From: CAIKZZ01 sp035604595
GTDB lineage: Bacteria > Pseudomonadota > Gammaproteobacteria > Steroidobacterales > Steroidobacteraceae
Direction of reading: 5' to 3'
DNA length: 64,000 bases
NCBI GenBank assembly: GCA_035604595.1
Contig: DATNIE010000021.1
Location: 1 to 64,000, forward strand
Below, piece after piece: positions 1 to 9,341 of this stretch. The position numbers and the translations under genes were made by a program. The notes beneath the pieces were generated by a model. That model saw nothing but the letters and a program-made list of their open reading frames with translations, was not told the origin of the DNA and did not search any database. Position 1 is the first letter of the stretch. Every line of letters starts with the position of its first letter.

Positions 1-637
1 TGGCGCAATTGTCTCGCGGCCGAGCGCGTCCGCATTTAGGAATTAGTCCGGGACTCGTTGAGATTTGCGACGAGAAGTAGGCGCGATGGCGTGCGTCGAC
101 CGGCAGGGGCTACCGGCGAGCGCTGGGGGTAACTCTGGGGGTACCTGCGCGCACGAAGCCGATTGATAGGCTTATATAACAACTGGTTAGGTAGACTTTG
201 CGGTGGACAGCGGGCCCACCACCTCTGCTCGGGTCCTTACCGGGCACATGGGTAACAGATTATTCCGGAGACCTAGGTAACACCTTCGCGGCGAATGGGT
301 TTTGGGCGCGTTCGGCGCGTCCCGTTCGCGCCAGTGATTGACTGCGGCCCGATGCGCCAGAGTCGGGCTTCGCTGGCCGGCCACCAGCGCGTGTGGGCGA
401 AGCGAGAGTGTCGAGCCGCTGGCCCTCAACTTGGTCTGCTGCTCCTCAAGGGCGCTGCTGGCCTCTCGACTTCGGTGAACTAGGCCGACCACCGTTCACT
501 GCCAGCCTCGCATCTCCCCGAGCTCCAGCGATGAGCCCACACCGATCACTCTGAAGTGGGGGAGCCAAGCCACCGGGCCTGTGTGTCAAGATGCACCGAT
601 CATTTCGCATCCGACGCCAGTCCAACAGTGGGGCGAC
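1..637. other. non-coding left flank of the permease gene
   Basis: No convincing gene is visible here. The stretch holds a short direct repeat of CTGGGGGTA near 123-142 and two 18-bp imperfect repeats at 240-282 (listed separately), which look like mobile-element debris. The small open frames on either strand have arginine- and proline-rich translations typical of non-coding GC-rich DNA. Any promoter for the downstream permease would lie in this region, but I cannot point to one with confidence. Confidence 0.5.
231..300 (-). mobile_element. possible IS21-type terminal repeat remnant
   Basis: Two direct copies of an 18-bp unit lie at 240-257 (CCGGGCACATGGGTAACA) and 265-282 (CCGGAGACCTAGGTAACA); 14 of 18 positions match and the offset is 25 bp. 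Multiple short repeats of this kind, with a GTTACC...CCGG character on the other strand, are known as transposase-binding repeats at the ends of IS21-family elements. No istA or istB coding sequence remains beside them, so this would be a decayed end only. The assignment rests on pattern resemblance. Confidence 0.35.
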
Positions 638-2113
638 ATGAAGCCGACCACCGGCTCGCCGACCACCGACGAGGCTGCGAGCCACCCGCTGCGCCGGGTG
701 CTCGGTCTTCGCGACCTGATCCCGATGCAGATATTGATTGTTTTCGGACCTTCGTGGCCGGGCACCGCCGCGCATCAAGCCGGTAGTCAAGTCAGCTTCT
801 GGCTGATTGGCGCTCTGTTGCTATTCCTGCCTGTCGCCGCGGCCGTCCAGTATTGCGTTCAGATCTGGCCGTACGAAGGCGGCGTTTATCAGTGGACCAA
901 ACACGCTTTCGGGCCTTTCGCCGGCTTCTTGAGCGCCTGGAACCTGGGGGCCTGGGTCCTGTTAATCGTCTCGAGCCTTGGCGTCTTTGCGGCGAGCGGC
1001 CTCAGTTATGCGCTCGGGCCCCACGCTGCGTGGATGGCGGAAAGCCGCGCGGTCATATTGAGCCTCGACGCGAGCCTGTTCGGTTTAATTTTCCTGGTGA
1101 ACGTCCCGGGTCTACGAATTGGACGGTGGGTGTCCCATTTTGGAACAGCTGCCACCCTGTTCGTCGCCGGTCTGCTGATTGTCCTGCTGTTCGCCCACCC
1201 TCACGCCACTCCGATCCATCCGCACGTGTCTCCGCAACCACCCTTCTCGCTGAAATTCCCGGTACTCACGCTGGTCAGTCTCAATCTGTTCAGCAAAATC
1301 GCTTTCAACGGGTACACCGCTTTGGAGCAAGTTGCCGTATTCGCCGGCGAGACGCGCAACGCGGCGCGTTCGATACTTCGCTCGGCGTGGATCGCCGCGC
1401 CGGTGATTGCGCTGATTTACATCCTGATGACTGGTTCCATTCTGACGTATACACGCGCCGACCAGGTCGACCTCGTCAACCCCATCGCCCAAATCATCGC
1501 GACCGCGTTCGGCGCCGGCGGTTCGGCCGGCGTCGTTATGAATTGGGGCGCGTTTCTCAGCCGCGCGACGATCCTCGCGCTGGTCGTGGCCTCCATTGCG
1601 CAATTCGCCGTCTATATTGCCGAGACCAGCCGTCTGCCGATGGTCGCCGCGTGGGACCATCTGATCCCGGCCTGGTTCACGCGTCTGCACCCGCGCTATG
1701 GCACGCCAACGGGCTCGTTGGCAGTGATCGTGGTGGTAGCCGTCCTTTTTAGCTTTCTCGCGTCGTCGAATGCGGGCGCGGGTGAGGCGTTTCAGCTACT
1801 CGTCACGAGCGGATTCGTCTGCTATGGCATCAATTATCTGTTGATGTTCGCGGTCCCACTGCTGGTCGGCACACGCCTCAGCCTGCGACCGGACCTTCGG
1901 CCCCCGGGGCTCGTCCGTGCCGCTTGTGTGTGCGGGGCCTCGGTAACGCTGCTCTCAATGATCTTCAACCTCATCCCGATCGTGGACGTTGCGCGCCCGT
2001 GGGTATTCGCACTCGAAGTCGGCTCTGCCGCCCTGGGTATCAATCTGATCGGGGCGGCCATTTACTGGCGCGGCTCCCGCCCCAAGGCCCGCCTCGAACA
2101 CGGCGCGACGTGA
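638..2113 (+). CDS. APC-superfamily amino acid permease
   Basis: A 491-residue integral membrane protein of the amino acid/polyamine/organocation (APC) superfamily, expected to move an amino acid or related amine across the inner membrane by cation coupling. About twelve hydrophobic segments are visible, and an early YEGGVYQWTK motif in the TM2-TM3 area is typical of the family. I chose the ATG at 638 (MKPTTG) over an upstream frame-mate at 581 because the added residues look non-conserved and the family starts just before the first helix. It stands alone, with 449 bp of apparently empty DNA after it. The substrate cannot be read from the sequence; the nearby aminotransferases make an amino acid or amine reasonable. 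Confidence 0.85.
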   Translation: MKPTTGSPTTDEAASHPLRRVLGLRDLIPMQILIVFGPSWPGTAAHQAGSQVSFWLIGALLLFLPVAAAVQYCVQIWPYEGGVYQWTKHAFGPFAGFLSAWNLGAWVLLIVSSLGVFAASGLSYALGPHAAWMAESRAVILSLDASLFGLIFLVNVPGLRIGRWVSHFGTAATLFVAGLLIVLLFAHPHATPIHPHVSPQPPFSLKFPVLTLVSLNLFSKIAFNGYTALEQVAVFAGETRNAARSILRSAWIAAPVIALIYILMTGSILTYTRADQVDLVNPIAQIIATAFGAGGSAGVVMNWGAFLSRATILALVVASIAQFAVYIAETSRLPMVAAWDHLIPAWFTRLHPRYGTPTGSLAVIVVVAVLFSFLASSNAGAGEAFQLLVTSGFVCYGINYLLMFAVPLLVGTRLSLRPDLRPPGLVRAACVCGASVTLLSMIFNLIPIVDVARPWVFALEVGSAALGINLIGAAIYWRGSRPKARLEHGAT

Positions 2114-2562
2114 CGAGTCATCCTCGGCTAATTCTTTTCTCCCGCTGGCATTCTGACGATCGGCGGGAACCCCTAGACCCGGCCGGGAAGCCGGGCTTGC
2201 GTGTCGCCGGATGGAGTCATGGTCTTGCTCCGTTACAGGCGTAGACTCGGTCGCTACGGCGCAGGCGCTGAGGCTGCGACGCGCCGGCTCGACGGCGCTC
2301 GGGACGGCTAGGCAGGCAAGACGTCCGCTGTCTCGCGCGCCGTGGCCCGCCGGGCGCGCGCATCCGCGTCCGGTTTATTCGGTCGTTGCGATCTCGAGCG
2401 GGTAGCGCGATCGGCGCCGGTCAGCGTGGTGCGATTTACATTCGTCCGCGCGCTTCGAATGGCGAACGCGACCACGCAATGGCACCGCGTGCCACGCCGG
2501 GAACTCATGCTCCCCGCCGTCAAAGCCGACCGTATCAGTATGACTCATCAGGTGGCAGCAAT
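2114..2562. other. intergenic region, nothing recognised
   Basis: This 449-bp gap separates the permease from the hydrolase on the same strand. An open frame continues upstream of the hydrolase start through 2386, but the extension is arginine-rich and the lipoprotein signal begins only at 2563, so I treat it as non-coding. No clear terminator hairpin, promoter or RNA gene is apparent. Confidence 0.5.
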
Positions 2563-4122
2563 ATGAACCGGATCAATGCGCGCGTAGTCTGCATTTTCAC
2601 AGCACTCGCGCTCACCGCGTGTGGCGGAGGCAATTCGGGCTCGGCCACTGGCGGGACCTCCGCCGTCGCCGTGAGCCCGCCCCGCGGCACGTTGGTGCAG
2701 AACCCGCCGGTACTACTGTCCACCATTACCACACCAGACGTGCTGGTTGAGCTGAGCACACTAACCAATACGGAAGTGCTCACACTTGGCGGGACGCTCC
2801 TGTGTGACGTCGCCGTTTACCACCTGGAGTACACAACTGTCGGCGGCGCAAACGAGGCAACCACCGCCTCCGGAGCGATGATGGTACCGACCGGCATCGA
2901 CTCGAGCTGCCACGGTGCACATCCGATGATGTTGTATGCGCATGGCACGACAACGGACCGCGACTTCAATCTCGCGGATCTGCAGGTGCAGAAGAATGCC
3001 GAAAGCTACTTCATGGCCTTCTTCGCCTCGCAAGGCTACATCGTCGTCGCTCCGAATTACGCTGGCTACGACACCTCAACGTTGTCTTACCATCCGTACC
3101 TGGTCGCCGAACAGCAGTCGAAGGATATGATCGATGCACTGACGGCGGCGCGCAGCGCCTTGCCGACCGCGGCTGCGCCTTTGACCACCGACAGCGGCCG
3201 GCTGTTCATTACCGGCTACTCGCAGGGCGGATACGTGGCGATGGCGACGCATCGTGCGATGCAGTCGGCCGGCATGACCGTCACCGCGTCGGCGCCGATG
3301 TCGGGGCCCTACGCGCTTGCGGCATTCGTCGATGCCGTATTTTTCGGCCGGGTCAACGGCAGTGCACCGGTGTCATCGGTGTTGCTCGTCAGCGCATACC
3401 AGGAGTCATACGGCAACATCTATGCCAGTGCCACTGATGTGTTCGAAGCGCAATACGCGAGCGGCATAGAGTCCCTGCTGCCGAGCACGATGACGCGTAG
3501 CGAGCTGTATGTGCAGGGGAAACTGCCCATGTATGCGCTGTTCAGCGCGACGCCGCCGGCTCCGGAATTCGCTGATATCACACCCGCGACAACGCCGGCT
3601 GATCTGGCTCCCGTGTTCGCGATCGGCTTTGGCACCGGTAACCTGGTGCTGAACAGCTATCGCTTCAGCTATCTGCTGGACGCGCAGGCCAATCCGGATG
3701 GTGGCTGGCCGACGACAACCACCGGCATGGCAGCTGCGACGCCCGGTCTTCCTCTGCGCCAGGCGCTGCAGTTGAATGATCTGCGTAACTGGACGCCAAC
3801 GGCCCCAATCCTCCTGTGCGGCGGCGACGCCGACCCAACCGTCTTCTGGCTCAACACGCAGTTGATGCAGGGCTATTGGGCGTCGCACGCGCCGGTGTCG
3901 ACTCCGATCAGCGTGCTTGACCTTGATTCTCCTGCATCGCCGGGTGACACCTACGCTGATCTGAAGAGAGACTTTGCGCTCGCGAAAGAACTCATCGCTG
4001 CAACGGCTGTCGCGCAAGGAGCGACCGACGGGGGTGCAGCCGCGGTCGACGAGGCGTATCACGCGCCGCTGGTGCCTCCCTTCTGCCTCGCGGCCGTGAG
4101 GTCCTTCTTTGCGGCTCAATGA
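2563..4122 (+). CDS. secreted alpha/beta hydrolase (lipase/esterase-like lipoprotein)
   Basis: A 519-residue exported hydrolase. The start at 2563 gives a short signal peptide ending in a lipobox-like ALTACGGG, so the mature protein is probably lipid-anchored in the envelope. The nucleophile elbow GYSQGG places the catalytic serine at residue 220; a CGGDADPT strand-loop supplies an acid at Asp422 or Asp424, and His500 in AYHAP is the likely third member. This layout matches secretory lipase/esterase families with a long insertion before the acid. An acyl-ester substrate is likely but unproved. It is monocistronic and converges with the aminotransferase downstream. Confidence 0.8.
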   Translation: MNRINARVVCIFTALALTACGGGNSGSATGGTSAVAVSPPRGTLVQNPPVLLSTITTPDVLVELSTLTNTEVLTLGGTLLCDVAVYHLEYTTVGGANEATTASGAMMVPTGIDSSCHGAHPMMLYAHGTTTDRDFNLADLQVQKNAESYFMAFFASQGYIVVAPNYAGYDTSTLSYHPYLVAEQQSKDMIDALTAARSALPTAAAPLTTDSGRLFITGYSQGGYVAMATHRAMQSAGMTVTASAPMSGPYALAAFVDAVFFGRVNGSAPVSSVLLVSAYQESYGNIYASATDVFEAQYASGIESLLPSTMTRSELYVQGKLPMYALFSATPPAPEFADITPATTPADLAPVFAIGFGTGNLVLNSYRFSYLLDAQANPDGGWPTTTTGMAAATPGLPLRQALQLNDLRNWTPTAPILLCGGDADPTVFWLNTQLMQGYWASHAPVSTPISVLDLDSPASPGDTYADLKRDFALAKELIAATAVAQGATDGGAAAVDEAYHAPLVPPFCLAAVRSFFAAQ

Positions 4123-4266
4123 TGCGGAGCGCCGCGTCGCGGTGATCTTGTTGCGATTTGTCACGCGGCTGCCGGCCGTGCGCCAGTCAGGGTGCGGATT
4201 CCACAACCACAGGAAACTGCCGGCGCAACCTGGATCGCGCCCGACTCTACCGCACGCCGACGCAGG

Positions 4267-5616
4267 CTACGAAAGAGCCGATGCGATCAGTGGTCCTCGC
4301 CGCGCGAGAAAGTCGTCGATTGCCATGGCGAAATTCTCACAATCCGCAGCGGTCGTTGGCAACGACAACGATACGTAGCCGCGCCGGCCGAAATAGTACC
4401 CTCGGTCGACCATCTCCAGGTGAAACAGCGTGTCCAGCAGGCGCTTGGCGGAATTTGCGGCTGTGCCCGCGTGGTCGGCGTCCTCCGGTCTAAAAAGCAG
4501 ATGCGTGCTGAAATGCAGCCCGATCAGGGAGCCGACGCCAGTCGCTTGGAACCGCGCGGAACGTGCGCGCGCCAGCGCGTTCAGCCGCTCGCGCAACCGG
4601 TCCCCCAGCGCATTAATCCGCACAGCCTCGGCGGGTGTGAAAACCCGCGTCAGGCCGGCGAGTCCACCCGCCATCGACAGCACGTTGTTATTGAACGTGC
4701 CGGCGTGATCGAGAGCGTCCGGACGGTTGGGATCAAAACGCTCCATCAACTCGCGCTGCCCGCCGAACGCACCGAAGCTGCTTCCAGCACCCAGGTACTT
4801 GCCGAATGTCGTCATGTCGGGCCGTATGCCCAATAGACCCTGCAGCCCGGACGGCGACAGTCGTGACGTCATCACCTCATCGAAGACCAGCACGATGCCG
4901 CGTGCCGTGCACTCCTCGCGCAGCATTGCGAGGAAACTCGGCTTGCCCGGAATGCAGCCGCCGCCGAGCATTGGTTCGACCAGCACCGCGGCAATCGCAT
5001 CACCGTGCGCATGCAGCGCTGCGCGAACGCCCTCAACGTCGTTGTAGGTTGCGATCAGCCAGTCGAAGGGGGCGTTGAGCGGGGCGCTGCGGCCGCGGAA
5101 ATTGAACACGCCGCCGTGATAACCGCCGTCGAACACCATGATGCGCAGGCGGCCGGGCCTGAGCGCGCGCACGGTTGCGAGGGCTATCAGATTGGCCTCG
5201 GTCCCGGAATTCGTGAACCGCAAGAGATCAACGGACGGGAACCGAGCGCGGATCGCCTGGGCGAGTCCGGTCTCGTACTGGTTCGGACCGCCGAGGACCG
5301 TGCCATCGTCGACCGCTTGTTTGATCGCCGCCTGGATGACCGGGTTCGAGTGCCCGTACAGGCCGGCCGAGTACTCGCCTAGCAAGTCCAGATACTCAAT
5401 TCCGTCGACGTCAGTCAGGCGGTTACCCTGACCCCGTGCGAAGACGATCGGGAACGGGCTGAAGTGCAGTACGGTGCGCGTGTTGCCGCCCGGCATGTGC
5501 TCCGCGGCAGCCAGGCGACGTTGAGCGCTGATGGGGCGGCGGGCGCGGTAACGAGCCTCCACCTCGGCCAGCGCAGCTTCGAGGTCGAGCGTGCCCGAGA
5601 CTTGGCGTCCGTCCAT
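4267..5616 (-). CDS. class III aminotransferase, glutamate-1-semialdehyde aminomutase-like
   Basis: A 449-residue PLP-dependent enzyme of aminotransferase class III. The PLP lysine is Lys273 in TTFGKYLGAG, Asp246 in VFDEVMT binds the pyridine nitrogen, and NSGTEAN near residue 136 binds phosphate. The overall pattern (PGGNTRT near 42, GEYSAGLYGHS near 80, LGGGCIPG) is closer to glutamate-1-semialdehyde 2,1-aminomutase than to omega-transaminases. It is not next to any tetrapyrrole gene, so a role as a beta- or omega-amino acid transaminase in a catabolic setting is at least as likely as heme synthesis. It lies opposite to the hydrolase and is apparently a single-gene unit. Confidence 0.8.
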   Translation of the reverse strand: MDGRQVSGTLDLEAALAEVEARYRARRPISAQRRLAAAEHMPGGNTRTVLHFSPFPIVFARGQGNRLTDVDGIEYLDLLGEYSAGLYGHSNPVIQAAIKQAVDDGTVLGGPNQYETGLAQAIRARFPSVDLLRFTNSGTEANLIALATVRALRPGRLRIMVFDGGYHGGVFNFRGRSAPLNAPFDWLIATYNDVEGVRAALHAHGDAIAAVLVEPMLGGGCIPGKPSFLAMLREECTARGIVLVFDEVMTSRLSPSGLQGLLGIRPDMTTFGKYLGAGSSFGAFGGQRELMERFDPNRPDALDHAGTFNNNVLSMAGGLAGLTRVFTPAEAVRINALGDRLRERLNALARARSARFQATGVGSLIGLHFSTHLLFRPEDADHAGTAANSAKRLLDTLFHLEMVDRGYYFGRRGYVSLSLPTTAADCENFAMAIDDFLARRGPLIASALS

Positions 5617-6043
5617 GTCCTTCAGTTATCTCCACGCGGCTTGTGGTGCATCTGGTGCATCGCGGGATACGTCGGCAATGATCAGGATTCGTCTCGTTCG
5701 TCTGTTCCGCGCTCGCGCGCGAGCGCTACGCCCATCATTCTAAGGCGGTTTGGCCACAAGGAGCGATTGCGTCGGTTCGGAGTGCAGTGGTTTCTCACGC
5801 CCTGACTCACCGATCGCCGGCCAACGAGGCGGCCAGAAAGATTGATCCGGGGAGTTAGAATACCCGCCTGAGAGCCGGCGTTCACGTGTGAACGATCGTC
5901 CTCACACGCGCGGACGTTGCACAACACTGACGCTCGCATCGCAGTCCGTGAACTGAGCTCAGGTTGGTAGCGTCCCGTGCAAAACACGATTCCTCCTCGA
6001 CAACGATGGGCAAGCGGCGGCAAGTGACGGGGAGTTGCCAACT
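5617..6043. other. divergent intergenic region
   Basis: This 427-bp spacer separates the start of the minus-strand aminotransferase from the plus-strand retropepsin-like gene, so it should contain both promoters. A short direct repeat of TGGTGCATC occurs around 5645-5663. A GGGGAG sequence at 6029-6034 is a good ribosome binding site for the ATG at 6044. No RNA gene or stable hairpin stands out. Confidence 0.45.
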
Positions 6044-7114
6044 ATGAATCCTTCAATCTGGCTGGCGGCGACGACACCAGCCGAACGCGCCACCGCGGCC
6101 CTCGTTGTCGGTCTCTGTGCATCGCTGCCGGCGTCCGCGGAGTGCCGACTCGTCCAATTCGCGGAGCTCCCCGTCAACGCGAGCCAAAACCGTCCGGTCG
6201 TCCCTGGGGCCATTAACGGCCAGCCGGTCAGGATTCTGGTGGATACCGGTGCCCAGCTGAGCGTCATCACTCGAGCGACGGCAAAACGCCTCTCGCTAAT
6301 GCAACTGAGCACTTCCGGAAGCGCGCGCGGTATCGGCGGCGAGACTTACGTATACAGCACATCCGTCAAGCAGCTGACGCTCGACAAGTACTCGGTCCGC
6401 AATTTGACGCTCCCTGTCATTGCGGTTGACGCAGGCCCGGCCTTTGACATGATTCTGGGCGAGAATTTCTTCTCACATTCGACCGTCGAGTTTGATCTTG
6501 CGCACAGCGCGATACGTTTGTTCGATCCTAAAGGCTGTCATGCTGAGCAGTTAAGTTACTGGTCGACGGCCTATCAACTGGCGGACCTCATTGCCTCCCC
6601 AGTCGATTCCAATCGTATCGAGACCACTGTGTTGCTGAACGGCAAGGCCCTGCGCGCGGTTCTCGATACCGGAGCCATGTTTTCTATTGTTTCATTGACT
6701 GCTGCCGCGACGGCGGGTGTGACGCCGGACAGCCCGGGGGTCAAGCCCGCTGGAAGGTGGCATGGTGTGGGTCGCAACGTGGTCGATAGCTGGATCGGAA
6801 CCTTCGACAGTTTCACAATCGGCGACGAGACGATTCGGAACGCGAAACTGGTGATCCAGGACAGGACCAAGAGCGACGAAGTGAAGGCTTTGCAATCGCG
6901 GATTCCAGTTTCCGTTGAAGCGTCGCCGATGCTGATTGGCGCCGATTTCTTTCTCGCACATCGAGTGCTGATCTATGGCGCCGAGCGCAAGATGGTATTT
7001 ACGTACCTGGGTGGGCCGGTGTTTGACACACTCCATGTTCATCCAGAAGCGCCAACCGCTGCGGGCTCGGACGATCGGCCGCAGACCCAGCAGCCACCGG
7101 ACGGCCCGCGCTAG
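6044..7114 (+). CDS. exported protein with two retropepsin-like aspartic protease halves
   Basis: A 356-residue protein with a probable Sec signal peptide (cleavage after ASA, about residue 35). It carries two retropepsin-type active-site motifs: LVDTGAQ with Asp67 and VLDTGAM with Asp208, each followed by the hydrophobic-GG pattern of the fold. Retroviral-type proteases are normally homodimers with one Asp per chain, so the two copies suggest an intramolecular pseudo-dimer, as in pepsins. The ATG at 6044 is favoured over a TTG at 6035 by the GGGGAG Shine-Dalgarno nine bases before it. Substrate and partner are unknown. It stands alone between two aminotransferase genes. Confidence 0.8.
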   Translation: MNPSIWLAATTPAERATAALVVGLCASLPASAECRLVQFAELPVNASQNRPVVPGAINGQPVRILVDTGAQLSVITRATAKRLSLMQLSTSGSARGIGGETYVYSTSVKQLTLDKYSVRNLTLPVIAVDAGPAFDMILGENFFSHSTVEFDLAHSAIRLFDPKGCHAEQLSYWSTAYQLADLIASPVDSNRIETTVLLNGKALRAVLDTGAMFSIVSLTAAATAGVTPDSPGVKPAGRWHGVGRNVVDSWIGTFDSFTIGDETIRNAKLVIQDRTKSDEVKALQSRIPVSVEASPMLIGADFFLAHRVLIYGAERKMVFTYLGGPVFDTLHVHPEAPTAAGSDDRPQTQQPPDGPR

Positions 7115-7211
7115 GGTCGAGGTGACCGCCCGGCACCGCTCAGGCTTGTAATCTGCAGCCAAATGAAGCGGGTCCGGTCGACCCGGCGTCCCGAGCCCGG
7201 ATCGGTTGCCG

Positions 7212-8567
7212 CTATCCGTGCGCGGCGAGACTCGCCACGGCCCGCCGGAGCGCCCGGCCGAATAGCCAGCGCAGCTCCTCAAGCTCTGTCGCGCTCGCGT
7301 TGAAAGGCGGGGCGAGGATCACCGCATCGCCGCGAGCGCCATCGACGTTGCCGGATACCGGGTAGCAGATCAGTCCGTCCGCGCTGGCTGCCCGGCCGAT
7401 CCGCGCGCTGAGCCCAAGTGTCGGTGGAAACGGCTCACGGGTCGCCCGGTCCGCGACGAGCTCGACGCCGACGAAGAACCCCCGTCCGCGAACGTCGCCG
7501 ACCGCCTCAACATCGGCGAGTTCGGCCGCGAGCGCCGCTTGGAACACTGGCCCGTCCGCTGCGACGCGCTCGACCAGCCGCTCGCGCCGGACGATCGTCT
7601 GTACTGCCACGCCCGCCGCACAGGCCGCCGTGTGGCCGGTGAATGTATGGCCGGTCAGCGGTCCGCCGTCCGTCCGTTGCAGCACCTCCGCGATGCGGCG
7701 GTGATAAATCGTTGCCCCGAGCGGGGCGTAGCCGCCGCCGAGACCCTTGGCCACCGTCATGATGTCGGGCACGACGCCATCGTGCTCCAGGGCGCGCCAC
7801 GTTCCGGTGCGACCCGATCCACACATCACTTCGTCGGCGATCAACAGGACGCCGTAGCGGTCGCAGATTTGCCGGACCTGTGCTGCGTAGCCGGGCGGTG
7901 CGGGCACGACCCCTCCCGCGGCACCGACCACCGGCTCGAATATGAAGCCGGCGACGCGCTCGGCGCCCAGGCGCTCGACCTCGGTCTCAAGCTCGGCGGC
8001 GCACACCGCTGCCACCGCATCGGGCGCAACGCCGGGCGGCGGACGGTACGCGTTCACGGCCGAGAGGAACGACGCCTCGATCAGCGCGCCCTCGAACGGC
8101 GCGCGCCGGGTGTGAAAGTCCGATACCGACAGCGCGCCGAGCGTATTGCCGTGCCACGAACGGCGCCGGGATATGAAACGCCGCCGCGACTGCTCGCCGC
8201 GCGCGCTGTGGTACTGCAGCGCAATCTTGAGCGCCGACTCCACCGCCTCCGAACCGCCCGACACGAACACCATCGCGCCGAGGTCGGGACCGCAGGCGGC
8301 CGCGACGAGCGCCTGCAGCTCCTCGAGCGGTTCACTGGTGAAGGTGTACCGATAGCCATGCGCGATGCGTCGCAGCTGGCGCTCGATGGCCTCGGTGACC
8401 TCCGGATGCCCGTGCCCGAGGCAGAACACCGCCGGGCCGCCGGAGCCATCGAGATAGCGCTTGCCGGTCGTGTCGTAGACGTACGAGCCCCGGCCCCACG
8501 CGACCCGCGGTAGCCCGATACCCGGCCCGCCGAACGCCGGATCCCACGACGGATCGCGCTGCGCCAT
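7212..8567 (-). CDS. class III aminotransferase (omega-transaminase type)
   Basis: A 451-residue PLP enzyme of aminotransferase class III. The PLP lysine is Lys274 in TVAKGLGGGY, Asp245 lies in LLIADEVMCG, and SGGSEAVESALK near 103-114 is the phosphate-binding region. The N-terminal YLDGSGGPAV and the FTGHTAACAAG motif fit omega-amino acid/pyruvate or 4-aminobutyrate-type transaminases. It differs clearly from the other class III enzyme at 4267-5616, so the pair is not a recent duplication. With the permease nearby it may serve amine or beta-amino acid catabolism; this is inference. Confidence 0.85.
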   Translation of the reverse strand: MAQRDPSWDPAFGGPGIGLPRVAWGRGSYVYDTTGKRYLDGSGGPAVFCLGHGHPEVTEAIERQLRRIAHGYRYTFTSEPLEELQALVAAACGPDLGAMVFVSGGSEAVESALKIALQYHSARGEQSRRRFISRRRSWHGNTLGALSVSDFHTRRAPFEGALIEASFLSAVNAYRPPPGVAPDAVAAVCAAELETEVERLGAERVAGFIFEPVVGAAGGVVPAPPGYAAQVRQICDRYGVLLIADEVMCGSGRTGTWRALEHDGVVPDIMTVAKGLGGGYAPLGATIYHRRIAEVLQRTDGGPLTGHTFTGHTAACAAGVAVQTIVRRERLVERVAADGPVFQAALAAELADVEAVGDVRGRGFFVGVELVADRATREPFPPTLGLSARIGRAASADGLICYPVSGNVDGARGDAVILAPPFNASATELEELRWLFGRALRRAVASLAAHG

Positions 8568-9026
8568 GTTTCTCAGCCGACCCCGTGCTGCGCCGCGCCC
8601 GGCAGGCTACGGATGCGATGGCCGGCGATTGAGGGTGAGGCGTCGACGATGGCCGGCGCAGCGACCGCAGCAATCGGGGCTCCGCACCAGTCGGCAGGGT
8701 CGAGCACGTGACGGTTCGAGGTTGGCATGACGCTCACAATGCAATGTCGTTCCGAGGCGCCCGTCGACGCGCTCCTGCCGGAACGGGATCAGATCGCCGT
8801 TTGGGAGCATATCTGCTGTCCATGCGGCCGTCACGACCGCTTGCACCCAGGCGCCAAGGCGGCCGATACAGGCAGGATCCAATCGCACGCCCGGATCGAG
8901 GTGCCGCAGCCCGTGAAGGCCACGCGCTCACGGCCCCGAACCGCCCAACTGCGAAGGATCGGACGCTTCGCGGGAGCCACGCCACCGTCAGAGTTGACGA
9001 ACGGCCGGTGAACGGCTCGAATATCA
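8568..9026. other. divergent intergenic region
   Basis: About 460 bp between the minus-strand aminotransferase start and the metal-sensor gene. Open frames here have no family character and I treat the stretch as non-coding. It should hold the promoter for the aminotransferase and, at its right end, the regulated promoter for the sensor-exporter operon. I see no RNA gene or long repeat. Confidence 0.45.
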
Positions 9027-9036
9027 TATCCGGATA
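9027..9036 (+). promoter_or_regulatory. palindrome TATCCGGATA, candidate operator of the metal sensor
   Basis: A perfect 10-bp palindrome lies 16 bp before the sensor start codon and is followed at once by GGGTATAG. RcnR/CsoR-family repressors bind G- or C-tract sites flanked by AT-rich inverted repeats at their own promoters, so this position is suitable for autoregulation. The G-tract here is only three bases, so the match to known RcnR sites is partial. Confidence 0.4.
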
Positions 9037-9052
9037 GGGTATAGCAGCAGAT

Positions 9053-9331
9053 ATGAGCCATCTTTCTCGCCAAAAGACCAAGCTTCTGAACCGGGTGCGA
9101 CGCCTCAAAGGCCAGGTTGAGTCTGTCGAGCGGGCACTGTCTCGCGAAGCGGATTGCGCCGAGATCATGCGTCTGCTTGCGGCGTGCAAGGGGGCCGCAA
9201 ACAGCCTTTTGGCTGAGGTCGTCGAAGACCACGTGCGCGAGCATCTTGTTGCACCCGGATCTCGCGCGGCTGGAGCTCGCGCCCAAGCCGCGGACGATCT
9301 CATCGAAGTCGTGCACAGCTATTTCAAGTGA
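9053..9331 (+). CDS. dmeR: RcnR/CsoR-family metal-responsive repressor (DmeR-like)
   Basis: A 92-residue all-helical DNA-binding repressor of the CsoR/RcnR/FrmR family. His3, Cys35, His60 and His64 are all present; this HCHH set is the one known to coordinate Ni(II)/Co(II) in Escherichia coli RcnR, whereas formaldehyde sensor FrmR lacks His64. The basic face RVRRLKGQV at 14-22 is the usual DNA contact. The next gene, ten bases later, is a CDF exporter, the same arrangement as dmeR-dmeF in rhizobia. Metal binding is expected to release the repressor from its own promoter. The sensor class is firm; cobalt or nickel specificity is inferred from the ligand set and the neighbour. Confidence 0.85.
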   Translation: MSHLSRQKTKLLNRVRRLKGQVESVERALSREADCAEIMRLLAACKGAANSLLAEVVEDHVREHLVAPGSRAAGARAQAADDLIEVVHSYFK

Positions 9332-9341
9332 GGACGGGACC

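Noticed and set aside
187..492. 101-codon frame on the minus strand at the left edge
   Set aside because: Arg- and Ser-rich translation without family signs; it covers the repeat remnant and looks non-coding.
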